Positions 48,201 through 61,341 of a stretch of DNA of 64,000 nt are shown in pieces. Source of the stretch: Helicostylum pulchrum (lineage: Eukaryota; Mucoromycota; Mucoromycetes; Mucorales; Mucoraceae); the NCBI GenBank assembly GCA_025677825.1, contig JAIXMO010000006.1, forward strand, positions 744,001 through 808,000, read 5' to 3'. The first letter of the stretch is position 1; every line of letters begins with the position of its first letter. Made by a program: the position numbers and the translations under genes. Below the pieces are notes generated by a model, which worked only from the letters and a program-made list of their open reading frames with translations, had not been told where the DNA came from and ran no database searches.

Positions 48201-48500
48201 GCCTATTTAAGGTTTTTCTTTTTGTTTGAAATAGGATCATGAAAAAAAAGGTAAAACTACAACTTTAGGAGAAAAGAGTGAGAAAATAAAACTTGTCAAG
48301 TACAATTGATTAAAGTAAACAGAAAATGTATATCACTTATATAATGGCGTGTATATGTGTGTAGTATGTTTGTACGTTCTTAAAAGAATATAAAAAAAAA
48401 CCTTTTTTTTTTTTGGTCCTTTTTTGTAACCTTTATTTTTCCAATACTAAAAAGAGTAAAAAAAAAAAAAATGAATACTTTTTTTATAGTTCTAGTATAA
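45223..48500. other. Gene desert upstream of the FYVE gene
   Basis: About 3.3 kb, AT-rich, with no supportable gene. It has an A19 run near 47271–47289 and a 12-bp inverted pair GGTCAATTTACA (47629) and TGTAAATTGACC (47759). The final ~150 bp before ATG 48501 are T- and A-tract rich and are probably promoter and leader. Confidence 0.45.
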
Positions 48501-51024
48501 ATGAATTTGAACATTGAAAAAATCAAAGAAGAAGATGGGCTATTCCAAGGCTACGACTCAAATAGCGACTCTAGTCTAGTTGCACCTTGGGAATACTCAT
48601 CTCGATCACTTCATCTTGGTCAAGAAGCCAATGTATTAAAAAATAAAAAAAAATATTCAACTAACGATATACATGATACAAATCAGCCCAATATTACTCA
48701 CATGAAGAAAAAACAACAACAACAACAAAAGCAACATGGCGACGTCACGAGACGATTACCTGGTGATAAAAAATTTCAAAGTGATTGTACTGCTGATAAT
48801 GTAAACGTTTCCTCGTCCAGTAGTACTAATAAAAATAATGAAGCAGTAGCATTATCTGCACCACCACCATTCATAGCTGGTATTAAACCATCAAAGGCTG
48901 GTGGCGGAGATGATTATGAGCGAGACTTTTGTTTTGACACTCGTTTATCACCTTCTTCTTCCATCATGTATCACCACCACCCGCATAATATTTCTCCTTC
49001 CCCTTCTTCATCAAAAATGATGTTAATGATGGATAATGAATATTATGATATTGCTTCTAATAATTTAGTAGCTAGAGAAAGTATATTAATGAAGAAAGCA
49101 TTAAAGTCAAAAGCAAAAAAGAGAAGAGAAAGTATAGCTGAACCGATTGTAACGACGACAAGAAAAAGAACAGTATCTACCTCTATTGTACCTAGATTAA
49201 CTAAATCTTCTGTTATATCATCACAACAACAACAACAACAACAGAATTTACACAAACGAAATAATAGTACAACTACTACTACTACTTTAAATCATAAAAG
49301 AAGATATTATTCATTACAACAACCTCTAAGTCAAAAAGACAGAAACAATTTAGCGGCAATCACAAACGATAAAGAAGACATTTATTTACAACAACAGGAT
49401 GCAACGGCAGGGGTTCACTGGGATCCTCATATAGACGCTTTTGAAATTCTGAGAGCAAAAATAACGGGGATCACGCGTTCCATGCAAGAGTTTCATGTTC
49501 AAGAGCTTTTTCAAGATGAAAAGAGAAAAAAAAAGAAGTTAACTTCAACTACTTCTTCTCCATTAATTACAACAGCCTCTAGAAATAATATCTCTAATAG
49601 AAGGTTTAGTTTAGCAAGCAGCAATAGCTTTAGTACATTTCGTGATGATCCAACAACAAACAATAATAGACTAAGTTTTATAGGTCACCGACGTATTCGC
49701 TCACAAAGTTGTGTTCCATTAACTTCACCCCATGATGATGATCTCAATGAAAAGAAAGAATATAATACTCATTATGAACAAGAAGAAGAATCTGAAGAAG
49801 AAGATTATTATAATGATGATATGATGAATATACCTAGTCCAAATTTAACTGCATTATATTTAACTACAAATAATTTAATTCACTCTCGCTTGGACGAATT
49901 ATCTGAAACAGCTTCACTCAAATCAACACATGATGATATCAATGAAGTTTCTTCCATGTTGGTTTGGCAAAAGAAATTTTTAAATCTAGTAACAAGTTGT
50001 ATACACCAATCTGAACAATTAGAATCTTTATCCACCGACGTACTAAATACTGAACATAGAGTAAGAGAACTCATGTTAATTAATGAAACAATACATGACC
50101 AATTTCATGAAAGAGAAAAGCAATACGAAGAACGTATTAGAGAGTGTCAAGATGTAGCTCAACAACAACTCATGATGATTGACTCTTTGGAAGAATTAAC
50201 CGCTGATATAAATATGAAAACGGAATCTCGTAGACGAGAAATTCATCGCCAAGAAGCCTTATTGGCACTGGATGCTAATTGCTATAAAAACAGGGACGAA
50301 AACAGTGACTTGTTGTTAGATGAAGAAAATAATAACAATCGTTGGAGCTTTCAAAAATCAGTTGGTGATCTATTAAACATGGACGACAAGCATGACCTGA
50401 TTCAGAAAATGAGATGGGATATTGGCATGTTTGTAGGTGGTGGTGTAGGTACAGGCCACGTTATTCACTCGTATGAAGATAAATTAAATGGCATTGATAT
50501 GATGATTGCCGGTACAGGCACAACTTCAACCACAATACAAAGACCATATTATCCTGTCGATGATGATGAATATAATACTGACGATGACTATACCAGTCAA
50601 ACTGAAGTAAGTAAACATAGAAGAAAAAAGTAAAATGGTAACTAATTTTTTTTTTTTTTCACTATAGTTTTATTCTGTATCGCCTTCTATTGGGCATATA
50701 AAACTATACCAGCATCAATACATATTGCACTTAAATAATAGAGATAGAAGAACTAGATTTGCAATGTTACCAAAGTGCCTTTGGGTACCTGACAGTGAAA
50801 CAGACCAATGTCAATTCCAACTACAAAACAACCACAAACGATGTCAGACTCAATTTACTTTTTTCCAAAGAAAGCATCATTGTCGTAAATGCGGCCATAT
50901 CCTCTGTCAAAAACACAGTGCAAACCGTTTACCTCTTTTTTCTTCTTCAAAAATTTATTCAACCACTGGCCAATGGAGTAGAGTTTGCGATAATTGTTTT
51001 CACGATTTAATCATGCAAAAATAA
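48501..51024 (+). CDS. FYVE zinc-finger protein with coiled coil
   Basis: Two exons, 48501–50606 and 50668–51024, give 820 aa. The N-terminal half is disordered (Gln, Asn, Ser and Thr runs). A region around residues 450–610 (SRLDELSETASLKSTHDDI, EHRVRELMLINETIHDQF, HEREKQYEERIRECQDVAQQ) is helical and likely a coiled coil. A C-terminal FYVE domain begins at WVPDSETDQC, with RKHHCRKCGHILC as the basic core that binds phosphatidylinositol 3-phosphate, then RVCDNCF. The first Cys pair is spaced widely (C-x9-C rather than CxxC) before the usual Cys pairs. A role on endosomes or vacuoles is inferred from FYVE binding. The gene follows a long gene desert and is convergent with the TEA gene, about 600 bp away. 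Confidence 0.82.
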
Positions 51025-51627
51025 AAAATATAGTACGAAAAAAAAAACTTTTTTTTTAGCTTAAATATGTGTGCCCTTTTTTATTTACATATTATACTTT
51101 CTTCCCGCCGTTTTTTTTTTTTCATGTATCCCTTAATCTCTTTTTTTTTCTTTGGTTTAGAAGAAAAAAAAGACCCTGTAAATGTGGTATATATATATAC
51201 ATTTATGTGGTTTTTTTTGGGGGGGGGGGGGGACCAACCAACTTTATATAGAAAAAAAAACGAATTAAAAAAATTAAAAAAAAACAGTAGGAATTGATAT
51301 TAAAAATAGTTCATACGTAAAGGAATCATAAAAAGTAATAAAGGGTCTAAAAAAGAAGAAGTAAAGAAAATTCAATAAAGGGTGTAAGAAGGGGGAGAGG
51401 GTTTTTGTAGAAAAATAATTATAGATTTGTCTGTGTGTATATATTATGCGAAAAAGAAAATGGGATGGAAGAAAAAAAAATGAGTGAGACAAATAAATAT
51501 ATGGTGTGTTATATGTATATTTGTGTATATACAAGACTGGGTATAAGGAAAAAAAAAGTTATTTGCATGGATTATGCTTGTATTGGGGGGGTTGGGGTTG
51601 AAATAATAAAGGGGGGGATATATTATA
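51025..51627. other. Intergenic between convergent FYVE and TEA genes
   Basis: 600 bp holding both 3' ends; T-rich, with G13 (51219–51231) and A/T runs and a G7 run near 51611–51617. No gene is seen. Confidence 0.45.
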
Positions 51628-53889
51628 TTAAATGTCTTGATCGAAAAATTCAAGACTTTTAGCAATATCGACTTTGTCTTGCACGATGGCTGAGATATCA
51701 ATGGTACCATTGCCTCGTTCAAACTCATATACCATCACTAGTAAAGGTGAGTTGGTATTTTCAAGCACACTTTCAGTGGTATTAGAGCCTGTGTTAGTAT
51801 ATTTAGATTCAATATCTTCAAATGACTACAAAAAGGGTAACAGGGTTAGTAATTTGTCTTCCATATATAATGTTTTTCTTACCTGGACTATACAAAGATT
51901 ATTGATGGCGATATCAACTTCGTCCCAAGATTGGAGGGATCGAATACCTTTCATAAAAGCATCAAAGAACTGGTTGACAAATACGAAGCTGTACATGTAC
52001 TTTCCTTCGTTGACCCAAAGAGCCTGTTGAACTTCTTTCGATTCAAGCACAACGTTTCCGAATGAATAAATAGTCGTCGTGCATTCAATTGTACGTCGTG
52101 TTTGCGTTTCAAAGAAGGAAGTATTATTAAATGCAAACTCTGAGATATTAAGATTGAGATCGAGTTTAGTCTATAAAAAAGTAACTTACCCTTGTTAGTA
52201 AAATTATGTTTTAACATAGTACAATGCAATATATTTTTTACCTTGGCCAATAACAATACTGAATCACTCGAAGATAAGGTTGCAATGGGTGGGCATTTTT
52301 CTTTGGAGACAGAATTTACAGAAACCACGGGCAAGCCATTAGGATAACAATGGGGTAATTGAGATAGGTTATGACTAAGAGGCCGACTAGGCTCGTAAGG
52401 TGACGCATATTCAAGGTAAAGGCACACATAATTGGGCCACAGTGAATACTCCGATCCAGCAATAGAGCTAGTTACGTTCATTACGGTATCGTTAGTGGTC
52501 TCATCGTGTTGAGACTTTCTTTTTTTAGCAGTTCCCTTTCGAGCAGCGGCGGCAACCATTTTTTTCTTCATAACGGCGGAAGCAATAGGTGTGTTGGCAG
52601 CTGAGGATAAACTGTGCATCAAAGATTCTTCTAAACCTTCGCCTTGTTGTTGGTCGTATAATACTCCAGACCCGCCGAAAAAAGGGTCGGCCAGGTTATC
52701 AAAATTAGCATTTGACGGGGTAGTAGCATTCGTGTTGTTGGCTTCCGTCACCATGCCAAAGAAGAGAGACTGTTGGAACGGGTCGTAAAAGTCTTTGAAC
52801 TGGAGCATGGAGAGAGCTTGTTGTTGAGCTGGGTCACTGCACATAATATCAAATACGTAATCAGTAGGTGAGGGTGAAGAGTTGATAGAAGAGTCATCAG
52901 AGGAAAGAGAGTCGTTGGGTTGATACGACTTCATTTTAATCGGATTGTTATTTTTCATAACTTGTTGGTGTTGGTTATGAGAATGATGTGGTTGACGGAT
53001 CTTTGGTTTCAATGAATTGTTTGAATTGTTTCGATTTATATTATGGTTATTTTCATCCAATTCGACTGAGTCTGTTAACAGCCTCATAACTAAACAGAAT
53101 AAAGGGCTTAGTACATAATACGGAGCATTATTGTTACTAAAAAAAAACTTACAGTGTGAATCTCCTTTTCGAGTATTTTTCAATACTTGAATATGAGAGG
53201 ACACTTGCTTTCTAGTACGGATTTTACAGGTCTTGCGAAAAATAAAATCAGAAATAAGTTCATTGCGACCTATCAGATAGATTAAAAAAGAAGGGGGAGA
53301 GAGATTAATTTATGGAAAAGAAAAACGCTCAGACATTTTTTTTCCTTACCGCAAGGTTTGCCATTGACAAGGATCTTTCTTCGACCTAGTTTAGGGATTG
53401 ATTCGAGAGCTAACAAAGGTTAGAAAAGTTAATATATGTGTATTTATTAAAAAAAAAAATATGTGGGTGTGTACCTTCAATAAAAGCTGATTCGACATCT
53501 GGTGGCCATACTTGCTAAAGTATTGCGGTAACGTCAAAAAAAAAAAGTTTAGTTACTTGAAATAGAAATCAAAAAAAGTATTTCTTTTTTTTTTTTAATA
53601 CCTCTTCTTTGTCTTTAATGTTATTATTCGCTATAGCTGAAGTATCTAATAAATCGTCTCCGTTTGTAGCACCGGACATTTCAATATCGTTATTACTCAT
53701 AACCTGATCTTTTCTTAAATGTTCGTGTCTAATTCTTTTATCTTTGTGCTGATATTCTGACGTTGTACTGTTTTGCATAATTGAGTTGTTATTAGATTCA
53801 TGAATTAGGTTTTGATATTTATTCATGCCATTTGTCAAGGTGTTATTAGTATCGTTATGGAAGAAGATATCTTGAGGGCAGGCTAACAT
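51628..53889 (-). CDS. TEA/ATTS-domain transcription factor (TEC1/AbaA/TEAD family)
   Basis: Seven exons, 53602–53889, 53475–53514, 53350–53409, 53153–53269, 52242–53089, 51883–52170 and 51628–51825, give 612 aa. The TEA DNA-binding domain (about 97–165) reads QVWPPDVESAFIEALESIP, KLGRRKILVNGKPCGRNELI, then RKQVSSHIQVLKNTRKGDSH, the three-helix motif including the conserved 'SSHIQVL' helix. Four exons make up this domain. A long Asn/Ser-rich linker follows. The C-terminal part (about 480–612: TQTRRTIECTTTIYSFGNVV, NEGKYMYSFVFVNQFFDAFM, TNSPLLVMVYEFERGNGTID) resembles the TEAD YAP-binding fold. In fungi such factors (AbaA, Tec1) control development. Partner and targets are unknown. Convergent with the FYVE gene. 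Confidence 0.88.
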
Positions 53890-55362
53890 GTTGATATTAT
53901 AATTATTTTTGGTTTAAAAAGAAGGAATGTATTAAGAGTATTATAGCTTTTTTTTTAAGATAAATATGGTAGTAGTAAGAAAGAAGAAATGAAGAAACAA
54001 AGTAGTAAAGTATTTTTTTTAAAAGCAAATACAGCAAAAAAAAAGGGGGGGGGGGGAGCGAAATAAAAGGATTTATTAAAACTGTTCCAAAGCGTTATAA
54101 AAAAAAAAATTGAAAGAGTAAAAAAAAAAAATGAAAAAAGGGCAAAAAGAGTTTCTTTTTATAATCTGATATAATCGAAATTTCACGACTATTGATTCAC
54201 GAACAAATTAGAAATTTCAATTGTAGCAGTAGTTAAAGCTCATGAAACTTCTCACAATATGGGAGAAACTACTTTTTTTTTATTTACATTTTTTTTTTTT
54301 AATTAAAAAAAATAAAATAATAATAATAGAGATGTATTTTTTTTTGTGTGTGTAATCGAGGATTAATGTATACACAGACAAAAAAAAGATTCTTTTTTTT
54401 CTGACGCTCAAGATCTGTATCACTCTATTGACTTTTTGGTGTTACCTTATACAAAATACATACATTTGACAAAAAAAAAAAAAAGGATATAATGAAAAAA
54501 AGGGATTTTCTGAAAATACAAAAAGCATAGCCAAAAAAAAAAAATCCACGTTTATTTGCGGAATGAAGAAACTTTACTTAATGCAAAATAAGGTCAGGTT
54601 TCTTTCGATCACTGATATATATATAATAACGAACCCTTTTTCTAAATAAAGAAGTATTAAATCCTTTTTTAACCTTTTGTAATTGAGATTTTTTTTATAT
54701 CGTAAAAAATAAAACACATATAGGAAAGTGCTACATTTATGTATATAGTATTTTATACATGATAAAATTAATTTACGTGTATGTAGCACTATGTTGTAAA
54801 GTGTGTAATAATTTCAAGCCTGATTTACATGTTTCCTCTCTAATTGTGTTGCACCCCCTTAAGTTTTATACACATAAACATACATAAATATTAAATTTTA
54901 TCAATTCTACTTTAGCGTCATATTATGCAGGGTGAATAGATATATAAGAAAAAAAAAAGAAAAAAATGCAAATGAAAATATATATATATATTGATTTTTA
55001 TATATATCAGTATAATATATATATCTGGTTAACCAAATTAAACGCTATGTTTATACATGTAAAACAGGGTACATTATTTATTTTAGATTCCCTTTCGATT
55101 TTTTAGCAGTAGTATATTAACTTTTTTTATTTTTGCTACGTCCGTGTATATTTGTTACTTTTTTTTTACTATATATAACATGATAACTGTTTGTTATACA
55201 TAAAAACCTCACGTTACATAATATGCATAAATCTAACACACGTAAATTTTGTTTTCTCGGCTGTTAATGTACCTGAACTTTACTTCAATTATAAAAAAAA
55301 ATATATACCAATTTTAATGTCTTTTTATTTTATTTTTTGCAAGAAAACAATCTACGTAAGAG

Positions 55363-55447
<85 letters not shown>

Positions 55448-55619
55448 GAAAAATTATACTCTAGTGTTAGGTAATTTTGTGTGAGAGTGATATAGTGTGT
55501 ATGGTAATAAGGAAAGGGTATATATTAATATATAATAGATGGCGATAAAAAAGGACATATTATTTGTTTATGTTTGCATATAAATAAAATAAAAAATAAT
55601 AACAATAAAAAAAAGGTCA
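53890..55619. other. Upstream of TEA gene and downstream of CLASP
   Basis: 1.7 kb AT-rich, with G11 near 54046 and a microsatellite cluster at 55360–55443. The TEA promoter should lie in the lower part. No gene is seen. Confidence 0.45.
55356..55443. repeat. Compound AGAA/GATA/GA microsatellite
   Basis: About seven AGAA repeats, then GATAGATAGATAG, then about 16 GA repeats. This is near the CLASP 3' end. Confidence 0.9.
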
Positions 55620-58600
55620 TCAAAATTGGCCGTTGTCTCTAAGATTCCGAAGACTCGCTTTCTTTTTGAAGGCCTTTGCAACATAGTGCTTTAATAAGCT
55701 CAGCTGATCTTCTCTTAAATCTACCAAGCACAAATACATATCATCCCCAATCACTTCTTGAAATGCCACAATAGCTTCTACGCATGATTTACGAATATTG
55801 ATCATGGGGTGATTTATACCCTACACACAAAATAAATCAGTAAAAAAAAAAAATCTCGGGAAATTAATTATACCTTAAAAAATGCATTGACACCACCTTT
55901 TCCTAACCACTCGTCAATATAAAATGTATCGTTCATTTCCTTTACCCATTTAGCAAGGTACATAAATGCGGATCCAACTGGGTGGTACCTAATATCGGCT
56001 GACGCTTCAATACAAGGTGATATTAATAATCGATGAATAATAAAAGCCATCAACATTTCAAATGCGGTCGGTGGATTAAGTGTGCCTAAAACAGCGTCCA
56101 ATGCATCTTCTGCCGCAATGCATATCTACAGTAAATAGCATTACGTTAGCCTTCCGTCATACCTTTTTTTTTTTTGCCTTTCATAAAACGATTTATATCT
56201 ATATTTAAACATATATACTTTACCGTAGGATTTTCATTAGATCTTATCTGTAATAGCTTTTCCATTAATTGTGACTCTAGTGTTTGACCGTTGACATCTA
56301 CTTTTCTTTCATAGAATCTAAACAGTCCAACTTGATTTACAGCAAGTTGACGTATACATTCCAATGTAACCGTTAAATACTTTTCGCTCTGATCGTGCTG
56401 AAGGAAGTACAAAATCGACTGCACAAGTTCTACAAAGTTACCAGCATCTCCGTTACTTCCAGCCCAGGTTTCGCTCCCATTTTCTTCAATACCACCTTGA
56501 TCCCATCTTCTTCTAACAGGTACTTCTTTAAATAGCCTAATCAATTTACGGAAAGTTTGATGGTAATCGGGCGAGGGTTGCTTTAGCTTATCGATCAATG
56601 CATATAGTAACACCGTCTTGTCTTTCAAGTTCCGACCACCCGTAGTTGTGCTTCCGTTAGTTGTAACAGCTGTACGGGCATTGTGTTTGAATACAGGACT
56701 AGGATAATTAACCTTTTCTGGCACGAAAAAAGAGACGTAGGTTGGCACAGGATATTTTTCTGGATTAGGTATACTACATGGCAATGTAGTATTGTTATTA
56801 TTTGGTAGAACTGGTTCTGCAGATGAGCCCGTGCGGATATCTGGACCCGGTGCATCGTTATGATGATTTGCATACTTTTTGTATATTTGGAAATGTTTGA
56901 ATTTTGTTTAGTATTTTTAGTTTTATAGTTTTTTTGTAATTAATGTAGTCTTTACCGGAATAACAGTAGGCAAATCAGATTCAATTAAATTATCTGCACT
57001 GACCATAGATAAGTTATGATTAACATATTCGCCATAGCTATTATTTTCAATTGGTCCTACTTCTGGTTTTGTTATATTAGTGTTATTCGCAATACTTCGA
57101 GTTATTGATCTAGTTACAAAGTACCCCTCTTGTGCAGGTTCTTGTTCTTGTTCTGGTTTTTTAGAATATGAAACTAGTGGCTCTTCTTCATTTAGCGGAG
57201 GAAGTGCTTTGTGATACGCTGGACTAGGAATATCATGGTCTAAAATAGTATTCCGCTCTTGCATTGAAAGTTTACTTACAGGTTCCACTACATCTTCATT
57301 TTCATGCATAGTTGATTCAGGCATAGTTGATTCAGGCATAGTTGCCATACCGGCGCTACGTTCCTTCTCCTCCTCCTCCTCCTCTTTCTCCTCCTTCTCC
57401 TCCTTCTTATTTTCTTCTTCAATAATAGTCGCTTCAGATTGTTCGGTAACTTCCACAGCTGGTTCTGTAGTCATGTTATCAATTTTTTCGAGTTCTGTAG
57501 TTGGAGGTTCCACGACAGCTTCCTCAATTGCAGTGACTATTACCGTATCTGGGATGATTATCTCATTGTCGATCATAGGTTCGTGCTCTAGGATGGGCGC
57601 AGGGACCTGTTCCACGACCTCAATTTCCTTTTCGGCAACAATATCCTCTATTTCTTCAGATCCATCATCAATCACAGGTAGTTCCATTTTTACTTTTGAT
57701 ATATCCTCTACATCTTCTTCTTCGGATTCATCATCAATCACAGGCAACTCCATCTTTACTTCTACTATATCTTCTACTTCTTCAATATCTTCTACTTCCT
57801 CTAATGTGGGTGATGGCAAAGACACAACCATGGTAACAGGAGGTTCTATACGAATATGAATTCCAAGAACACGGCAGATTTTATTAACAGAGTACTCATC
57901 ATAAGTAGCTGTCACTGTCTCAAACAATCTTTGGTTAAGTAATCGAATATGTTTCATAAATGTAACTAAAGGTGCATGCCACATAGTGCCTGATGTAGAC
58001 GTAGTAATTAATGGTAATAAGATGGCTAAACATTGTCTAATATTATCGTCTGAATCAAACCAGCACGTAGTATTCATTGATTTTTCTGCATAATTGGCCG
58101 TATATGCGTCCGGTACACCTTCATAGGCTCTTTGAGTATAATCCACATCTTCATTTAGTCCAATAAGTGGTGTTACTAACTCATCCATCCACTCCAAAAA
58201 CTGCTTTGTTAATTTTCTTCGATTAGCAGGTAATCTTGTAATATCCTTCTTTGAGGTATTATTAAAGGATGAATTAGTTTTGGTTGTTACGAAATTACCA
58301 TATTGAACTAAACTTGTAAACAATAAATCGATTAAATCAGGGTTTTCGCACTGTAAGAAAAGTTTAGCTCGAGCAAAACCCAACTTGGCATGTTCATTCT
58401 TGATTGTATCTGCCTCTGAGCGACGAGAGGAGTCATCCATATGTGCATCCAAAATTAATTTAGGGATATATTCTTCAAATGTTAATAGTTTCAACATGAG
58501 TCCAGTTACGTTATCCCAACTAGAAAGTAACTCGTAATTATCTTCCCATTGATTTAACACAATCGATTTTAATATTTCTCCGTCTACTGGTGGTGCATGA

Positions 58601-60038
58601 GGTACGTCCATATGAATAGAGTGCAAATCAACAATGGACGTATAAGGAAATGGTGCTAATTTTTTACAAAGTTGGACAAGTCCATCTGCTCGTAAAATAA
58701 TATCATCACTACTTAATAGTGTCATAAAATGAGGTGTCTTTCGTTTAGTAAGCAATCCAACAGATTTTTTATGATTTAAAGTTGGTACACGCGTTTTACG
58801 GAGGTTAGAAGTAGGAGGTGGTGTAGGCGAAGTCGAAGATGAAGGCATAGGTGCAAAATGTTGTTGTTGTTGAAGGTGAGTACCGCGAGGGGACATGGAC
58901 CTTTTAATATTATGTGGCTCTGTAGTGTTAGAAGAAGACCCATTAGATGTATTTGAGTTGGAAGGAGATACATTAATATCATGATGAGGACGTCCTAAAG
59001 AACTAGGCGCTCTGTTTGAACTATGTATGCTTCTACTGTTACCCGGTATAGGAGCGGTTTTTACTGTATTTTTCGACTTTTCTAATTGTTTTTGAGCCGC
59101 TGATGGTAACTGTTTCAATATACTATAAAAGAAACATGAATACATAAGAAAGTAGATCGACTGAAAATGAAATACTTACTGATCTCCTCTATCTTTCCAG
59201 TGTTCACAGAATATCCAAAACGCCTCTCTACATACTTCTTTTACGGCTGGAGTAGGATCATTAAGACCCTTTGTTATGATGTTTTCAAAATGATCCATCA
59301 CGCCTGTAGTACGATCCATAAATTGACGAGTACTATCACGGTGTGCATGTGTTTGTAATAAAGTTTTTATATATCCAAGTGCGTACAATCTGATTTGACT
59401 ATTCTTTTCATTCATTGACAAATTCAACATGTTCATGATTTTGGGATAAAATGATGTATGTTTAATAAATACATTGGTCGCCTTGAATGAAGCCGAGGCT
59501 ACAATCTTCTTTGTTAAACTGGAGCAACGAATCATACAAAGTAATATTTGGTCTATAGTATAATTATCCAAATATCTACCCAGGAAGATACTAATATCTT
59601 CTACTAATAAGAATGCTTTCACTGCGAGTTGCGTACGTAAACTTTCAGCCTAACAACAACAAAAAAACGTTATAATGATTAGTTATGTGGTAGGCAACAA
59701 CAATAATAAGACTTACAGCTTTCGTGATTCCATCTACCATTTGTTTCATACATTGTACCATTACTTCCACGTAAGGTGTTTCTGTAGCATTACCACGAAG
59801 TAATCCTCGTATTCTTATAATATACTTTTCTCTGGCCTCCCAATTAAACTCTGTTTCTTTATGTTGAAAAGCTTCCAACATTTGTGCAAATTCGCCTTCT
59901 AACTCTTTGGTACTCCATATCTATTGAACTTGAGTTTTCTTGTACCTGAATTTTTTTTTATAAAAGCTAATAATAAAAACTTATTTTTACCTGAATAGCG
60001 TCAATATCTGTCGCTGCATCTTCTTTGTAAATTGTCAT
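55620..60038 (-). CDS. CLASP-family microtubule-associated protein (Stu1/Peg1 like)
   Basis: Seven exons, 59991–60038, 59717–59920, 59180–59649, 56956–59122, 56224–56874, 55874–56125 and 55620–55820, give 1330 aa. After a short lead the CLASP N-terminal TOG-type HEAT domain appears: FNWEAREKYIIRIRGLLRGN, KIVASASFKATNVFIKHTSF, FENIITKGLNDPTPAVKEVC, REAFWIFCEHWKDRG, with the helical repeat and conserved loop residues. The middle is Ser/Pro-rich and disordered, with SK/RS runs typical of microtubule binding. An acidic segment includes an approximate internal duplication (VKMELPVIDD repeated). The C-terminal third is helical (KTVLLYALIDKLKQPSPDY…, SLLKHYVAKAFKKKASLRN) as in the CLASP C-terminal domain. 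In fungi it stabilises spindle microtubules and kinetochore attachment. Exon phases all agree. Confidence 0.87.
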
Positions 60039-60267
60039 GAATATATGTTTTTTTTTTCTTTTTACTTTAAATTTTCATTCAAAGTCTAGAAAAAAGAGAG
60101 ATGTTTATAAACTAAAGAATGTTTACTGGGTACACCTCTACTTTTCAAGAAAATACTTTTTTTTATGAAGAGCGCACCAATCATGCAGTGATAAAATCTT
60201 TCCATAACGAGATACAACTACACTTTTCAGAAATATTACATATTCTAACTTTTATATAATTTATTAA

Positions 60268-61341
60268 CTATGACTTTTGCGCATAAGCGCTGTAGAATTT
60301 AACGTACGACTTGTATTCGACAAGTTCTTTGGTAAGTGCTTCCAAAAATCTATCATAGACATCTTTATCCTCCCATTCTTTGCAGACTGCAGCCAATAAT
60401 GGACGAATACTTCTAAATGGGCCTTTCATGGACCTCCTAAATCGAACTATCAATGTTACGGCTCATATATATACCTTAGCAGCAAAACTTACCAACCAAC
60501 TAGCATCCGCATGTTCACCTAATTGAGAGGAGAGTTCGTAACCGTAGTAACGCAATTAATAAGTCCAGCTTCTTTCAATCTGTAGTTTAATTCCGTTGAT
60601 ATGAGTACGACAAGACCGGCCTAATTGAATCCTTGGAAGACTGAAAAAAAATAATCTTAGAGCGTTAAATAAATCCCTCTAATATACTATAAGGCACTTA
60701 CTTCGACCAGTCAATGTAGTTAATAAAGGTCCGGCATTATGACACATCAAATTATGCTAGTAATAGGTTAGCATATTTTCTATTTCGTTTAAAAAAAAGG
60801 GTGGTACCTCCAACCGCTCGACAAAACCCCTAGGCTTTAATACACGATAAAGCTCTTTCAAGTTCTACTAAGAAAAATCATTTTACCACGTGTTTTTAAA
60901 TTCGCATTTTCAACTTACGCGGTTCCATTCTTCACTAGTTAGAGTAGAAAAAACCAATCTTTGAAAAGCAAATCCAAATGTATTTTTGAGCGAAGGAATG
61001 GCTTTACATATGTTCCCTGTAAAGAAACTAGTATTAGCGGGAGCTAATTACTTAGAGGGAAACCCGTCAGATCCTTTTCATTTTTTTAAGTTTAGTTACG
61101 ACTTTATGTAGACATATATACGTTGCCAATTTCGTAACCTCTTGAAGCAAAAATGCTGTTCTAGCAAGCGAGTGTTTTCTATAAATTACTATCAGGAAAA
61201 GTTGAAGCGGATTTCTTTATTTAAGAGCTACATACCTCCTTTATCTGAGGGAAGAACATATCTAACGGTAGGGCTGTATTTTCTACCATCTTCATAATAA
61301 TGCCCGTCGTCGGTTTTATCTTCCAACATTAAATGTGTCAT
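60268..61341 (-). pseudogene. SAM-dependent methyltransferase pseudogene
   Basis: The minus strand shows collinear exon-like pieces of a fungal methyltransferase. These are an N-terminus MTHLMLEDKTDDGHYYEDGR then KYSPTVRYVLPSDKGG; RLLEQHFCFKR; FQRLVFSTLTSEEWN; KELYRVLKPRGFVERLE; NAGPLL; RLKEAGLINC; SQLGEHADASWL; and a final exon with FLEALTKELVEYKSYVKFYS ending AYAQKS. The EYK-xx-KFY-x-AYxQKx end and the ELYRVLKPxG segment are typical of that family. It lacks the glycine-rich SAM-binding motif (VLDxGxGxG): only about 140 bp lie where about 50–60 residues should be. At least two frame changes occur near 60540–60620. It is therefore non-functional as read. Confidence 0.65.
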
